Shown: piece after piece, positions 30,449 through 39,317 of the stretch
Layout of the letters: each line of letters opens with the position of its first letter
How positions within the stretch are numbered: the first letter of the stretch is position 1
Source of the DNA: Saccharopolyspora aridisoli
GTDB taxonomy: Bacteria; Actinomycetota; Actinomycetes; Mycobacteriales; Pseudonocardiaceae
Length of the DNA stretch: 64,000 nucleotides
Direction: 5' to 3'
Assembly: GCF_004348445.1 (NCBI RefSeq)
Contig: NZ_SMKV01000014.1
Span: 62,001 to 126,000, forward strand
The notes under the pieces: generated by a model
Seen by the model: only the letters and a program-made list of their open reading frames with translations
What the model was told of the DNA's origin: nothing
Database searches by the model: none
Program-made: the position numbers and the translations under genes

Positions 30449-31291
30449 CTAGAGGAGGGCGAGTTCGGTCAGGGCGTTCCGGATCACCTGGAGTTCTGCG
30501 TCATCTGCTTCGACCAGGGGGAGGCGGGGGCCTCCTACCTCGTGGCCGAGGAGGTTGAGAGCCGCCTTGACCGGGATGGGGTTGGTGGTGACGCCCAGGG
30601 CCGAGTAGAGGGGCTTGAGGGAGGCGTCGATCTCGGAGCGGCGGGCGGGGTCGGTGACCATCTGCTTCATCCGGGGGCCGACCAGGTGGCTGGCGACGAG
30701 GATGCCGCCGACGGCGCCCAGGTCCAGGGCCAGCGCGAAGCCGTCGTCGTTCCCCGCGTAGAGGCCGAGGCCGTCGACCTGGGCCAGGGCGTCGTTGTCG
30801 GCCTGCTTGACGTAGTCGAGGTTGTCGATCTGGCCGAGCTCGGAGAGCAGGTCGTGGTCGAGCGACAGGCCGATCCGCGACGGGACGTTGTAGAGCACCA
30901 CCGGCTTGTCGGTGGCCTTGCCGATCTCGGTGAAATGCCGGACGAGCCCGCGCCGGTTGGGCTTGTTGTAGTACGGGGTCACCGACAGGATGCCGTCGGC
31001 GCCGATCTCGGTGACGCGCTCGGTCATCCAGCAGGCGTGCGCGGTGTTGTTGGAGCCCGTCGAGGCGATCACCGTGACCCCTTCGGGGCGTTCGCCGACG
31101 GCCAGCTCCACCAGCCGCAGGTGCTCGGCGTCCGACAGCGTCGGCGCCTCGCCGGTGGTGCCGCACACCACGACCCCGTCGGAGCCGTTGGCCAGCAGGT
31201 GGCGGAACAGGTTCAGGAACGCATCTTCGTCGACCTTCTGCCGGTCGTCGAACGGGGTCACGATCGCGGTGATCACGCTGCCGAGAGACAT
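30449..31291 (-). CDS. dapA: 4-hydroxy-tetrahydrodipicolinate synthase family protein
   Basis: The 280-residue class I aldolase-fold enzyme condenses pyruvate with aspartate semialdehyde for lysine/DAP synthesis. Motifs are ITAIVTPFDD, CGTTGEAPTLS (substrate carboxylate site), VTPYYNKPNRRGLVRHF with the catalytic Tyr, YNVPSRIG, the Schiff-base lysine in LDYVKQADNDAL and the AVGGILVASHLVGPRM region. No other lysine gene is adjacent. Many actinomycetes carry several DapA paralogues with other keto-acid roles, so the symbol is best read as family membership. It is convergent with nagK across 130 bp of GC-rich hairpin-forming sequence. Confidence 0.85.
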   Translation of the reverse strand: MSLGSVITAIVTPFDDRQKVDEDAFLNLFRHLLANGSDGVVVCGTTGEAPTLSDAEHLRLVELAVGERPEGVTVIASTGSNNTAHACWMTERVTEIGADGILSVTPYYNKPNRRGLVRHFTEIGKATDKPVVLYNVPSRIGLSLDHDLLSELGQIDNLDYVKQADNDALAQVDGLGLYAGNDDGFALALDLGAVGGILVASHLVGPRMKQMVTDPARRSEIDASLKPLYSALGVTTNPIPVKAALNLLGHEVGGPRLPLVEADDAELQVIRNALTELALL

Positions 31292-31322
31292 GAGCGCATT
31301 GTGCGCCCGCGCCCTGGAGGTG

Positions 31323-31985
31323 TCACATCGCGGGTTCCCTCGGGTGGCCCATGCCCGGATGATCGTCGGGCAGCGAGCGGCGCAGCACCCACCAGCTCGC
31401 GGCGATGCACACCGCCACCAGCGGCCAGGTCAGCACGACCTGCGCGATGGTCAGCGCGCCGGTGGCCCCGGCCAGCCACAGCGGGATGAACACGACCAGC
31501 CGCACCACGTACTGCCCGACCCACACCCAGCTGGCCCGGCTGTAGGCGCGCATCAGATCCGGGTCGCGCCGCCACTTGCGGCCCTGCCGGAGCGCGACGC
31601 CGACGACCACGCCCAGCAGCGGCCAGCGGATCGCGATGCTGGTCATCCAGGCCAGCGCGCTCAGCGCGTTGCTGGCCAGGCGGGGCAGGAAGAAGTCGGC
31701 GGCGTCGCCGGTGCGGATCGCGATGAGCGCTCCCAGCATCACCGCCAGCAAGCTGATCAGGACCGCGAGCGGGCGAGCGCCCTTGCGGAGTCGGCAGCCC
31801 CCGAGGACGGCACCGACCACCACGGCCGCCGCGCTGCCGATCACGATCGACTCGCCGCCGAAGAACCAGCCGGCGCCGAAGGCGACCGGCGGCAGGCTCG
31901 CGTCGATCGCGCTGCTGCGCCCGCCGAGCAACCGCATGAACGAATCGCGATCGTCCCAGCCCGTGTCCGTCTGCCCCTGCGTCAC
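31323..31985 (-). CDS. DUF3159 membrane protein
   Basis: The 220-residue protein has five or six transmembrane helices and opens with the DUF3159 signature FMRLLGGRSSAIDASLPPVA. Basic loops (RQGRKWRRDPDLMRAYSRAS) alternate with helices such as WPLLGVVVGVAL. The family is almost limited to actinobacteria and has no known function. It lies 31 bp after the dapA-family start on the same strand, so it is upstream of dapA and possibly co-transcribed. The start is GTG31985. Confidence 0.85.
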   Translation of the reverse strand: MTQGQTDTGWDDRDSFMRLLGGRSSAIDASLPPVAFGAGWFFGGESIVIGSAAAVVVGAVLGGCRLRKGARPLAVLISLLAVMLGALIAIRTGDAADFFLPRLASNALSALAWMTSIAIRWPLLGVVVGVALRQGRKWRRDPDLMRAYSRASWVWVGQYVVRLVVFIPLWLAGATGALTIAQVVLTWPLVAVCIAASWWVLRRSLPDDHPGMGHPREPAM

Positions 31986-32072
31986 GACACTAAGCCTGCC
32001 CTAACTTCCACGGGGGGCCAAACCCCGGCCTCAAGACCGGGTGGCTCTCCCGGCGAAACGGTCACCCCACCT

Positions 32073-32801
32073 CTACCCGAGGCGGCGGGCTCGTTCCACC
32101 AGGGTCGCGATCTCGGCGGCGATCGTCGGCTTGTCGGCGGGCTGGCAGGCCACGGCGTCCTGGCCGTCGACCCGCTCGCCCCGCATCGCGTAGCGGCCCT
32201 GGTCGGTGTCGAACCAGATGAGGTTGGGCACGCGCGCCCTCCGGGCACCCGCGACGACGAAGTGGCCGAAGCGGAACTTCGGCCTCGACGTCACCGCGCG
32301 CAGCTCCGGCAGCCCCTCGATGTCGGCGTCGGCGGGCATGCCGCCACGCCGGTCGGCGACCGCGCGCAACGCGGGACCCGCGCCGACCGGGGCGTCCGGC
32401 AGCAGGTCGGCGGCGGTGCGCGGCAGGTCGCTCGGCGGTAGGAAGGTCATCCGCATGCCCCGGCCGTCGAAGGTGCCGAGCACGCCGACCTCACCGGTGG
32501 CCACCACGCGGGCCGCCAGCCGGTGCCCGGCGCGGACGTCGAGCAGCCCGGCCGCCGCGACCGACACCTCCGAGCTGCACAGCAGGTACAGCGCGTCCTC
32601 GACCTCGGGTTCCGGGCGCCCGTTGCGGGCCAGCCCCGCGGACTCCAGCTCCTGCCACACCCGCTGGGCGACGACGTTGCGGTCCTCCGCGAGCTCTGAG
32701 ATGCGCGGCAGCTCGAACGGGTACTGCCGAACGGTGAGGTTCAGCTGCTCACCGAGCAGATCGACCGCAGGGGCCGACAAGGTGATCGTCTCAACCATCA
32801 C
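32073..32801 (-). CDS. ESX secretion-associated protein EspG
   Basis: The 242-residue protein is of the EspG family, cytosolic chaperones that hold PE-PPE type substrates for the type VII (ESX) secretion system. Family traits seen are the LSAPAVDLLGEQL start, the FELPRISELAEDRNVVAQRVWQ-like helix after strand 1, and the C-terminal APAVGAGPALRAVADRR-like region followed by a last helix PTIAAEIATLVERARRL. No EccC, EsxA/B or PPE gene is in the window. The partner may be the proline-rich protein encoded immediately upstream. Confidence 0.75.
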   Translation of the reverse strand: MMVETITLSAPAVDLLGEQLNLTVRQYPFELPRISELAEDRNVVAQRVWQELESAGLARNGRPEPEVEDALYLLCSSEVSVAAAGLLDVRAGHRLAARVVATGEVGVLGTFDGRGMRMTFLPPSDLPRTAADLLPDAPVGAGPALRAVADRRGGMPADADIEGLPELRAVTSRPKFRFGHFVVAGARRARVPNLIWFDTDQGRYAMRGERVDGQDAVACQPADKPTIAAEIATLVERARRLG

Positions 32802-32891
32802 AGCTCACATTTCGCGTCAGCGGTAGCCAGTGTTATCAGTGCGCCCCGGCGTGACCGGCCCGAAAGCCGGTTCGTCAGGGGTTTCGCCGCG

Positions 32892-34502
32892 TCAGAAGTC
32901 CCGGAAGCTCGCCGGCGACTCGCCGAGCACCGGCGGCGCCACGAGACGACCGCCGTCATCGTCGTCCCACAGCTCGTCGGCCTCGATGAGGAACTGCGGC
33001 ACGGCACCGCTTCCGGTTTCGCCCGGCTTGTAACCGGAACCGGCGCGCAGGTCGTCGCCACCCTCGCGGCGCTCTTCCTTGAAGTCGTCGGCCGACCACG
33101 AGGTGTTGCGCCCGTACCCTGCGCGACCCGTGCCGTTCGACCAGGCGCCGACCGAACCCATCGGGCCGAACCCGCCGTCGGCGCGTTCGTTGATCTTCGG
33201 CGTGCGCAGCGTCCTGCTCTTCGGACGCTGCTGATCCGGCTGCTGCTGGGGCGGTTCCGCCGAGTGCTGCTCCGGCGGGCGCGGAGGCTCCGGCCGGCGC
33301 GGAGGCTCCGGTCGGCGCGGCGGTTGCTGCGCGACCGGCTGCTCCGCCTGCTGCTGCGGGGCAGGCGGAGGCCCTGCCGGTCGCGGCGGCGGAGGTGCCA
33401 TCGGCGGGCCCTGCGGACGCGGCGGGCGCTGCTGACCGCCGTTCGGCGGCGCGGGCCTTCCCGCAGGCGGCGAGGGGGGCGGCGGAGGCGGAGGTCCGGC
33501 CGGGGCCTGGTTCCCCGGCGGCGGGCCTGCCTGCGGCATCGGGCCGCTCGGCGGACCCGGTGGCGGGCCCTGCGGACGTGTACCACTCGGCGGGCCGGCC
33601 GGAGGTGCCCCGGCGGGCGGGCTCGGAGGCGGGCCGTCCGGGCGCTGGGCGGCGTCCGGGCGCTGCGGTGATGACACCTGCTCGGCGAAGGGCGCTTCCG
33701 GCTGCTCGGGCATCGACGGCTGGGTCATCGGGGGGTGAGCCATCGGCTGCTCGGGCATCGGCTGCTGGGCCACGGGCGGCTCAGGCATCGACGGCTCAGT
33801 CACCGGCGGCTCGGGCACGGGCGGCTGGTCCATCGGCGGGTGGGGCGGTCGCGGCGCCTCCACCGGAGGCGGTGCGTCGGAGAGCTGTGGAACCGGGACG
33901 CTCGGCGGACCTTCAGCCAGCGGGCCGCGCAGGACTCCGTCGCGCACCTGCGGCTGCGGACCGCTGTCCGGAGCCGGATTCGGTGCTGGGCGGTGGTTTT
34001 CGGCGGGCGGGAGCAGCGAACCGCTCAGGCTCGCGCTCTCCGGTCGGCCGTGGCGCGGTTCGTCGCGCTCCAGGGAGCCCGACATCTCGGCCGGTCGCGC
34101 CGGAGCGCCACCGAGATCGCCCGACAGCGAGGGCAGACCGCCGGTGGACGGGCGCGAGGGTTCGGTGACGGGCCTGCCGGCCGGTCCCGACCCGCGCTGC
34201 TCCTGCTCGAAGCGGTCGGGAAGTTGTTCCGCCCGCTGCCAGAAAGCGAACGGGTGCGGCTCGGCGGCGAGCGCGGCCAGTTCGGCGCGCACGTCGAACT
34301 GCCCCGAGCGTTGCGCGGCCGGAGCCGGGCGCGCGGGAGGCGCGGGCGGCGCGGGCGGCGGACCTCCCGGTCCAGCGTCGCTCAGCGAACCTCGCAACAG
34401 CGGGTCCGCTCGGCGCCTACCTCCTGGTTCCGGAGCCCGCCGGTTCGGTGCCTCGAAGCCCGCCGGCCCCGGCGCGGACGCCGGATTCTGCGGTGCCGTC
34501 AC
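32892..34502 (-). CDS. Proline-rich protein upstream of espG
   Basis: The product is 536 residues from GTG34502, which has GGGGGAATC just before it; the longer frame is not supported. About 40% of residues from 50 to 470 are Pro, Gly or Gln, with imperfect repeats such as MPEPPVAQQPMPEQPMAHPP. Residues 75-105 (FDVRAELAALAAEPHPFAFW) form one amphipathic block. The last 100 residues are different: hydrophilic, Gly/Asp-rich and ordered-looking, with KINERADGGFGPMGSVGAWS, ADDFKEERREGGDDL and FLIEADELWDDDDG. There is no signal peptide or transmembrane helix. Linkage to espG suggests a type VII secretion substrate or adaptor. No named family is recognised. Confidence 0.65.
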   Translation of the reverse strand: MTAPQNPASAPGPAGFEAPNRRAPEPGGRRRADPLLRGSLSDAGPGGPPPAPPAPPARPAPAAQRSGQFDVRAELAALAAEPHPFAFWQRAEQLPDRFEQEQRGSGPAGRPVTEPSRPSTGGLPSLSGDLGGAPARPAEMSGSLERDEPRHGRPESASLSGSLLPPAENHRPAPNPAPDSGPQPQVRDGVLRGPLAEGPPSVPVPQLSDAPPPVEAPRPPHPPMDQPPVPEPPVTEPSMPEPPVAQQPMPEQPMAHPPMTQPSMPEQPEAPFAEQVSSPQRPDAAQRPDGPPPSPPAGAPPAGPPSGTRPQGPPPGPPSGPMPQAGPPPGNQAPAGPPPPPPPSPPAGRPAPPNGGQQRPPRPQGPPMAPPPPRPAGPPPAPQQQAEQPVAQQPPRRPEPPRRPEPPRPPEQHSAEPPQQQPDQQRPKSRTLRTPKINERADGGFGPMGSVGAWSNGTGRAGYGRNTSWSADDFKEERREGGDDLRAGSGYKPGETGSGAVPQFLIEADELWDDDDGGRLVAPPVLGESPASFRDF

Positions 34503-34986
34503 GATTCCCCCAGATCTGCAGGACGGTTGCGGAGACCGACGATCAGAGTCGTGGTCCTCGTGGAATCGACGCAATGCCCCATGTCGTCGTTCCCCATCAA
34601 CCGGACACGACGAAGAGCGCGCGAAACACCCGCTCGGACGTCCTGCGAGCGGACGCACGTCGAGCTGTGACCTGCAGCGATCGCGTCATCGTGAGCCCCC
34701 TTGCCACTTCTGCTACCGCCGAAGGACATTAGCAGCTGACTTTCACCCGTACCGGTGTTTCCTGCCAAGATCCACCTTCTCGACCCGTGACGGTCGGATG
34801 CACCGCGCATCAAGGAAGAGCATCGTTTCGGCGAAGTCGGCAGACCAATCGGACATAGTTTCTAGACCGTCCAGTGCCGTTTGTCACTTGGCGGGAACCT
34901 TCGGTGGCGTAGGTACGTCCCGGAGGGCCACTGTTGATTTCGCACCAACACGGGCGTGGCGGATGAGCAGGAGGGACGAGTCGAAA
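34503..34986. other. 484-bp divergent intergenic region
   Basis: The region separates the proline-rich gene (minus) from the SGNH hydrolase gene (plus). A 30-codon minus-strand ORF (34597-34689) with AGGGGGC before its ATG is possible but unsupported otherwise. The stretch 34730-34870 is less GC-rich than average and probably holds promoters. No repeat or RNA was recognised. Confidence 0.4.
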
Positions 34987-35769
34987 ATGGGATCGGGGCG
35001 CTGGGAAAGCTTCGTCGCGCTGGGAGACAGCTTCACCGAAGGTCTGGCTGATACCACTGCCGAGACCGACGTCTACCGGGGGTGGGCGGACCGGTTGGCG
35101 CTGCACATCGCCGAGCACAACCCGGACCTGCGCTACGCCAACCTGGCGGTGCGCGGGAAGCTCATCCGCCAGATCGTCACCGACCAGGTGTCGCACGCCA
35201 TCGAGCTCAAGCCGTCGCTGGTCGCGCTGACCGCAGGCGGCAACGACATCATCCGACCGGGCAGCGATCCCGACCTGGTGGCGGCGCTGTTCGAGGACGC
35301 CGTGGGCCGAATCCGCGCGACCGGAGCCGACGTGCTGATCGGCACGGGTTTCGACACCGCGCGCACCCCGGTGCTCAGGCACGTCAGGGGGAAGGTCGGC
35401 ACCTACAACTCGCACCTGCGCTCGATCGCCGACGCGCACGGCTGCTACGTGATGGACTTGTGGTCGATGCGGGTCCTGCAGGACCCCCGCGCCTGGTGCG
35501 AGGACCGGCTGCACCTGTCCGCCGACGGCCACCGACGGGTCGCGCTGCGCGCCTGCGAGACGCTCGGCCTGCCCACGTCGGAGAACTGGAACGAGCCCTG
35601 GCCGGACCTCGACGAGCGCAGCTGGCAGGAGCAGGCCGCCGAGGACATCAGGTGGGCGCGCGAGCACCTGGCTCCGTGGATCAGCCGCCGCCTGCGAGGG
35701 GTCTCCAGCGGGGACGGCCGCACGGCCAAGCGCCCCTGCCTCGAGAAGCTCCCCACCACTTGCGGATGA
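34987..35769 (+). CDS. SGNH/GDSL hydrolase
   Basis: The 260-residue esterase/lipase-type enzyme has no signal peptide, so it is probably cytosolic. The blocks are GDSFTEG with nucleophile S15, the block II Gly (ANLAVRG), block III GGND (84-87, oxyanion Asn) and block V DRLHLSADGH with D173 and H176. About 70 C-terminal residues follow the catalytic core, including a Trp-rich stretch (WNEPWPDLDERSWQEQAAED). ATG34987 lies 12 nt after AGGAGG. Substrate is unknown. It is convergent with the SARP gene over a 461-bp gap containing two terminators. Confidence 0.9.
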   Translation: MGSGRWESFVALGDSFTEGLADTTAETDVYRGWADRLALHIAEHNPDLRYANLAVRGKLIRQIVTDQVSHAIELKPSLVALTAGGNDIIRPGSDPDLVAALFEDAVGRIRATGADVLIGTGFDTARTPVLRHVRGKVGTYNSHLRSIADAHGCYVMDLWSMRVLQDPRAWCEDRLHLSADGHRRVALRACETLGLPTSENWNEPWPDLDERSWQEQAAEDIRWAREHLAPWISRRLRGVSSGDGRTAKRPCLEKLPTTCG

Positions 35770-36001
35770 GGAGAACGCGGGAGGTCGGCAGGAGATCGTC
35801 AGGCGATCGGCGAAGCCGGTCTCCCCTCACCCGACCTTGAGCACCTGCACCGCCGGGGGAGCTCAGGCGTTCGCTGGGGAGGACAGCCGTGGCGGCCGCG
35901 TATCGGTGGGCATGCACGGGGTCTCGGGTCCCGGACCCAGCGGGCGTCTGAGGTCCCCGCACGGCTGAGAAACCCAGCCACTGAAGAACTCAGAACAGAA
36001 A

Positions 36002-36041
36002 CAGGCGCTCGGGCGGCTCCCCCGAACCGTCCGAGCGCCTG
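36002..36041. terminator. 15-bp hairpin after the SGNH hydrolase gene
   Basis: Arms CAGGCGCTCGGGCGG and CCGTCCGAGCGCCTG pair fully, with one G-U, around a 10-nt loop. It lies about 230 nt after the SGNH stop in a gene-free stretch. Confidence 0.75.
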
Positions 36042-36086
36042 CACACCCCCACACCCGGGAGTCCCGGATGCCCTTGACCCCCTCGT

Positions 36087-36118
36087 GGTCGTCCCGACCG
36101 CGTACGGCCGGGACGACC
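36087..36118. terminator. Second hairpin, near the end of the SARP gene
   Basis: Arms GGTCGTCCCGACCG and CGGCCGGGACGACC pair with one mismatch around CGTA. It lies 113 nt past the SARP stop. The rest of 35770-36230 shows no supported gene. Confidence 0.7.
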
Positions 36119-36230
36119 GGGGCGACAATCCCCCCTAGGACTCCCCCAGAGCCGCCCGCGTGCGGATCAAGCACGGATCGATCCGCACGATCAAGTTCGC
36201 AGCAGGAACTACACGTCCGCTAAACGCGGG

Positions 36231-39044
36231 CTAAACGCCCTGTCCAGCGATCTCGTCGAGGCGCTGGCGGACCTCTCTGACCTTGGGAGAGCCCTCCACC
36301 TCGAAGATCGCGAGGGCGGTCTCCCAGCGGGTGCGGGCGACCGAGATCTCGCCGCGCAGCCTCGCCGCGTCGCCGAGTCCGAGGTTCGCCGAACCTTGGC
36401 GCACCGCCGACCCGCACTGCCGGGCGACGTCGAGGGCTTCGTGGTGGAACCGCTCGCCGTCGTCGAGCCTGCCGAGTTCGATGCTGACCTCGCCGCAGTT
36501 GTTCAGCACCATGGCCAGGGTTTCCAGGTCGTCGGCCTCGCGGTAGAGGTCCTCGGCCTCGCGCAGGTACCGCAGCGCGGCTTCCAGCTCGCCGTTGACC
36601 TGTTCGACCATCGCGAGGTTGTTCAGCGCGCCCGCCACGAAGTAGCGGTCGCCGAGCGAGCGGTAGACCTTGAGCGCGTCCTCGGAGTGCACCTTGGCCT
36701 CTTCGTAGCGGCGCAGCCGGAACAGCACGCTGGAGAGGTTGACCTGCGTCATCGCCAGCCGCTCGGAATCCCCGGTCTGCACGGCGACCCGGTACGACTC
36801 CTCGTAGTGCGCCAGGGCCTCGTCGAGGTCGCCGGATCGGGCGCAGGCCACGCCGAGACCGGCGGACATGAGCACCTTGCCGACCGGATCGCCGACGGTG
36901 CGGGCGGAATCGGCGCCGTCGGAGTAGACGCGGAGCCAGTCCTCCCAGGGGCAGCGGACCATCAGGTAGTTGAACTGCAGGCGGGCCAGCGGCCAGGCCA
37001 GGTCGTGCAGCCCCGCGGCGTTGGCCGCGCGGACAGCGGTGACGAGGTTCGGCCACTCGGCGTCGAACCACTCCAGTGCCTGCGAGCGCGACCCGATCTC
37101 GGGCTGGTGCTCGCTGGCGTCGGAGAAGTCGAGCTCGTCGCGGGCCGGGCGCAGGAAGCGGCGCGCGTGGTCGGCGGCGCACAGGTAGTGGCGCAGCAGC
37201 CGGCGCAGCGCCTCGGTGTCACCTTCGTCGGCTGGGAGTTCCCGCGCGTAGGCGCGCAGCAGGTCGTGCATGCCGAACCGGTCCGGTTCCGGCTCGGTGA
37301 CCAGGTGCGCGAGCGCCAGGGCGCGCAGCCGGCGCTGGGCGCCCGCCGGGTCGGTCCGGCACAGCGCCGCCACCGCGTGGGCGGTGAAGGTCTGCCCGGG
37401 AACCAGGCCCAGCTTCCGGAAGGTCTCGGCGTGCAGGGGCGGCAGGCTGCGGTAGGAGAGGTCGAAGGCGCGGCGCACGCTGGTGTCGGCGTCGTCGTCG
37501 ATGTCCAGCGCCTGCAGCCGGGTCCGCTCGTCGGTGAGCTCCCGCACCAGGTCGGAGACGCCGCGCGCCGGGTTGGCGGCCAGCCGGGCGGCGGCGATGC
37601 GCAGCGCCAGCGGGAGCCCGCCGCAGAGCTCGGCGAGTTCGGCGGCGGCGTCGGGTTCGGCCGCCGACTTGCCCGGCACGCCCGCGCGGTCGAGCAGTTC
37701 GATGGCGGTCTCGGTCGGCAAGGTCTCCAGCGGCAGCACCCGGGCACCCGAACGCACCACGAGCCCGTCGAGCCGCCGCCTGCTGGTCACCACGACCATC
37801 GAGGCCGCGCTGCCCGGGAGCAGCGGCAGCACCTGGTCGGAGTCGCGGGCGTTGTCCAGCAGCACCAGCACCTTCCGCTTGGCCAGCAGCGACCGGTAGA
37901 GCGCGGTGCGGTCGTCGAGTTCGACGGGGATCGCGTCGGCGGCCACGCCGAGCGCCTTGAGCATGCTGGTCAGGGCCTCGCCGGGGGTGAGTGGTTCGTG
38001 CTCGGAGTCGAAGCCGCGCAGCGAGGCGTAGAGCTGCCCGTCGGGGAACTCCTCGGCGACCCGGTGCGACCAGGTCAGCGCGAGAGCGCTCTTGCCGACG
38101 CCCGCGGTGCCGGTGAGCACCGTGATCAAGCTGAAGCCCTCCTCGTTGGCCTCCCGCATGGCGTCCAACGTCGCCGCTTCCAGCCGCCTGCCGACGAAAC
38201 CCGCTGGCGCGGGCGGCAGTTCGGCGGGCACGGGGCGGCGGATGCCCAGGCCGGCTTCGACGCGGCTGGGGTGGTTGCGCAGCGCGGGGTCGTCGCGCAG
38301 CAGCTTCTCGTAGAGCTCGCGCAGTTCGGGGCCGGGATCGATGCCGAGCTCGTGGGACAACCGGTGCCGCAGGTCGTGGAAGCGGGCCTGCGCCTCCGCC
38401 CGGTGCCCGGCGCGGTAGTTGGCCAGCATCAGCTGACAGGTGAGCCGTTCCCGCATCGGGTGCTGGTCGACCAGAGTGGACAGTTCGGAGATGAGCTGGT
38501 GGTGCCTGCCGAGTTCCAGGTCGGCGGCGACCCGCTCCTCCAGCGCCAGCAGCCGGAGCTCGTCGAGGTTGGGCGCCACCATCCGGTAGAGCCTGCTGCC
38601 GGCGATGTCGGCGAGCACCGGCCCGCTCCACAGCGACAGGGCCTCGGTGAGCAGGCGTGATCGTTCGGCGGGTTCTAGGCCGTGGGCGCGGTTGATGAGA
38701 CTGCGGGCGCGGTGGGCGTCGATCCGGTCGCCGTTGACGCGCAGCAGGTATCCCGGAGCCCGGGTGATGATCTCGGGACCGTCGTTGCCCAAGAACTTGC
38801 GCAGCCGGGAGACGTAGCCCTGGACGATGGTGCGCGCGCTGGCGGGCGGTTCGTGGTCCCACAGGGTGTCGATCAGCCGGTCCATCGGCACGACCTGGTT
38901 GGGCTCCAGGAGCAAGCAGGCCAACAGCGCCCGAACCGGCATGCGCCCCGTTTCGAGGGCGACGCCGTCGAGGTGCACCTCGAGCGGACCCAGCAGGCGG
39001 AATTCGAACCCTGCGGTCCTCTCCAAGCTGCCGTGCGGCGTCAT
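36231..39044 (-). CDS. AfsR/SARP-family transcriptional regulator with NB-ARC and TPR domains
   Basis: The 937-residue protein is laid out like AfsR: an OmpR-type winged helix (about 15-95, FRLLGPLEVHLDG to RKFLGN), a BTAD helical domain (about 100-250), an NB-ARC ATPase (about 275-600) and TPR-like repeats (about 690-930). The P-loop is TGTAGVGKSALAL, Walker B is KVLVLLDNARD and the GLPLALR motif is present. Such proteins activate secondary-metabolite genes, often downstream of Ser/Thr kinases. No biosynthetic cluster is in the window, so the target is unknown. GGGGGAGA lies directly before ATG39044. It is divergent from the ADP-ribosylglycohydrolase-like gene. Confidence 0.95.
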   Translation of the reverse strand: MTPHGSLERTAGFEFRLLGPLEVHLDGVALETGRMPVRALLACLLLEPNQVVPMDRLIDTLWDHEPPASARTIVQGYVSRLRKFLGNDGPEIITRAPGYLLRVNGDRIDAHRARSLINRAHGLEPAERSRLLTEALSLWSGPVLADIAGSRLYRMVAPNLDELRLLALEERVAADLELGRHHQLISELSTLVDQHPMRERLTCQLMLANYRAGHRAEAQARFHDLRHRLSHELGIDPGPELRELYEKLLRDDPALRNHPSRVEAGLGIRRPVPAELPPAPAGFVGRRLEAATLDAMREANEEGFSLITVLTGTAGVGKSALALTWSHRVAEEFPDGQLYASLRGFDSEHEPLTPGEALTSMLKALGVAADAIPVELDDRTALYRSLLAKRKVLVLLDNARDSDQVLPLLPGSAASMVVVTSRRRLDGLVVRSGARVLPLETLPTETAIELLDRAGVPGKSAAEPDAAAELAELCGGLPLALRIAAARLAANPARGVSDLVRELTDERTRLQALDIDDDADTSVRRAFDLSYRSLPPLHAETFRKLGLVPGQTFTAHAVAALCRTDPAGAQRRLRALALAHLVTEPEPDRFGMHDLLRAYARELPADEGDTEALRRLLRHYLCAADHARRFLRPARDELDFSDASEHQPEIGSRSQALEWFDAEWPNLVTAVRAANAAGLHDLAWPLARLQFNYLMVRCPWEDWLRVYSDGADSARTVGDPVGKVLMSAGLGVACARSGDLDEALAHYEESYRVAVQTGDSERLAMTQVNLSSVLFRLRRYEEAKVHSEDALKVYRSLGDRYFVAGALNNLAMVEQVNGELEAALRYLREAEDLYREADDLETLAMVLNNCGEVSIELGRLDDGERFHHEALDVARQCGSAVRQGSANLGLGDAARLRGEISVARTRWETALAIFEVEGSPKVREVRQRLDEIAGQGV

Positions 39045-39317
39045 TCTCCCCCAAGTTCACGACTTCCGGCCTGTCCCCCGCGCCGGACACACGGTAGCGA
39101 TCCGCCCCGCACGCCAGGTCGACGCGTTCACCAGGCTCACACCAATGGAGTACGCCCAGACCTAGGCGTAAGATCGGGTTCCCATTTTTCGAGCGCGTTC
39201 CGCGCAGGACGCGAGTCCGCAGAACCTCTCCCAGCGGTGAAGGCGGGCAAGTAAGGTCTGAGGGCGTCGATCACCCGAACGAGTGGCGTGCAGGACGCCG
39301 CGGAAGGAGCGCCACCC

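Noticed and set aside
34597..34689. 30-codon ORF with AGGGGGC before its ATG
   Set aside because: The frame is short and Arg/Ser-rich and has no positional support such as a terminator or overlap. It could be real but cannot be supported.
35799..36174. Overlapping minus-strand ORFs of about 90-110 codons after the SGNH gene
   Set aside because: They run through two strong hairpins, have no ribosome-binding site and are compositionally like shadow frames.
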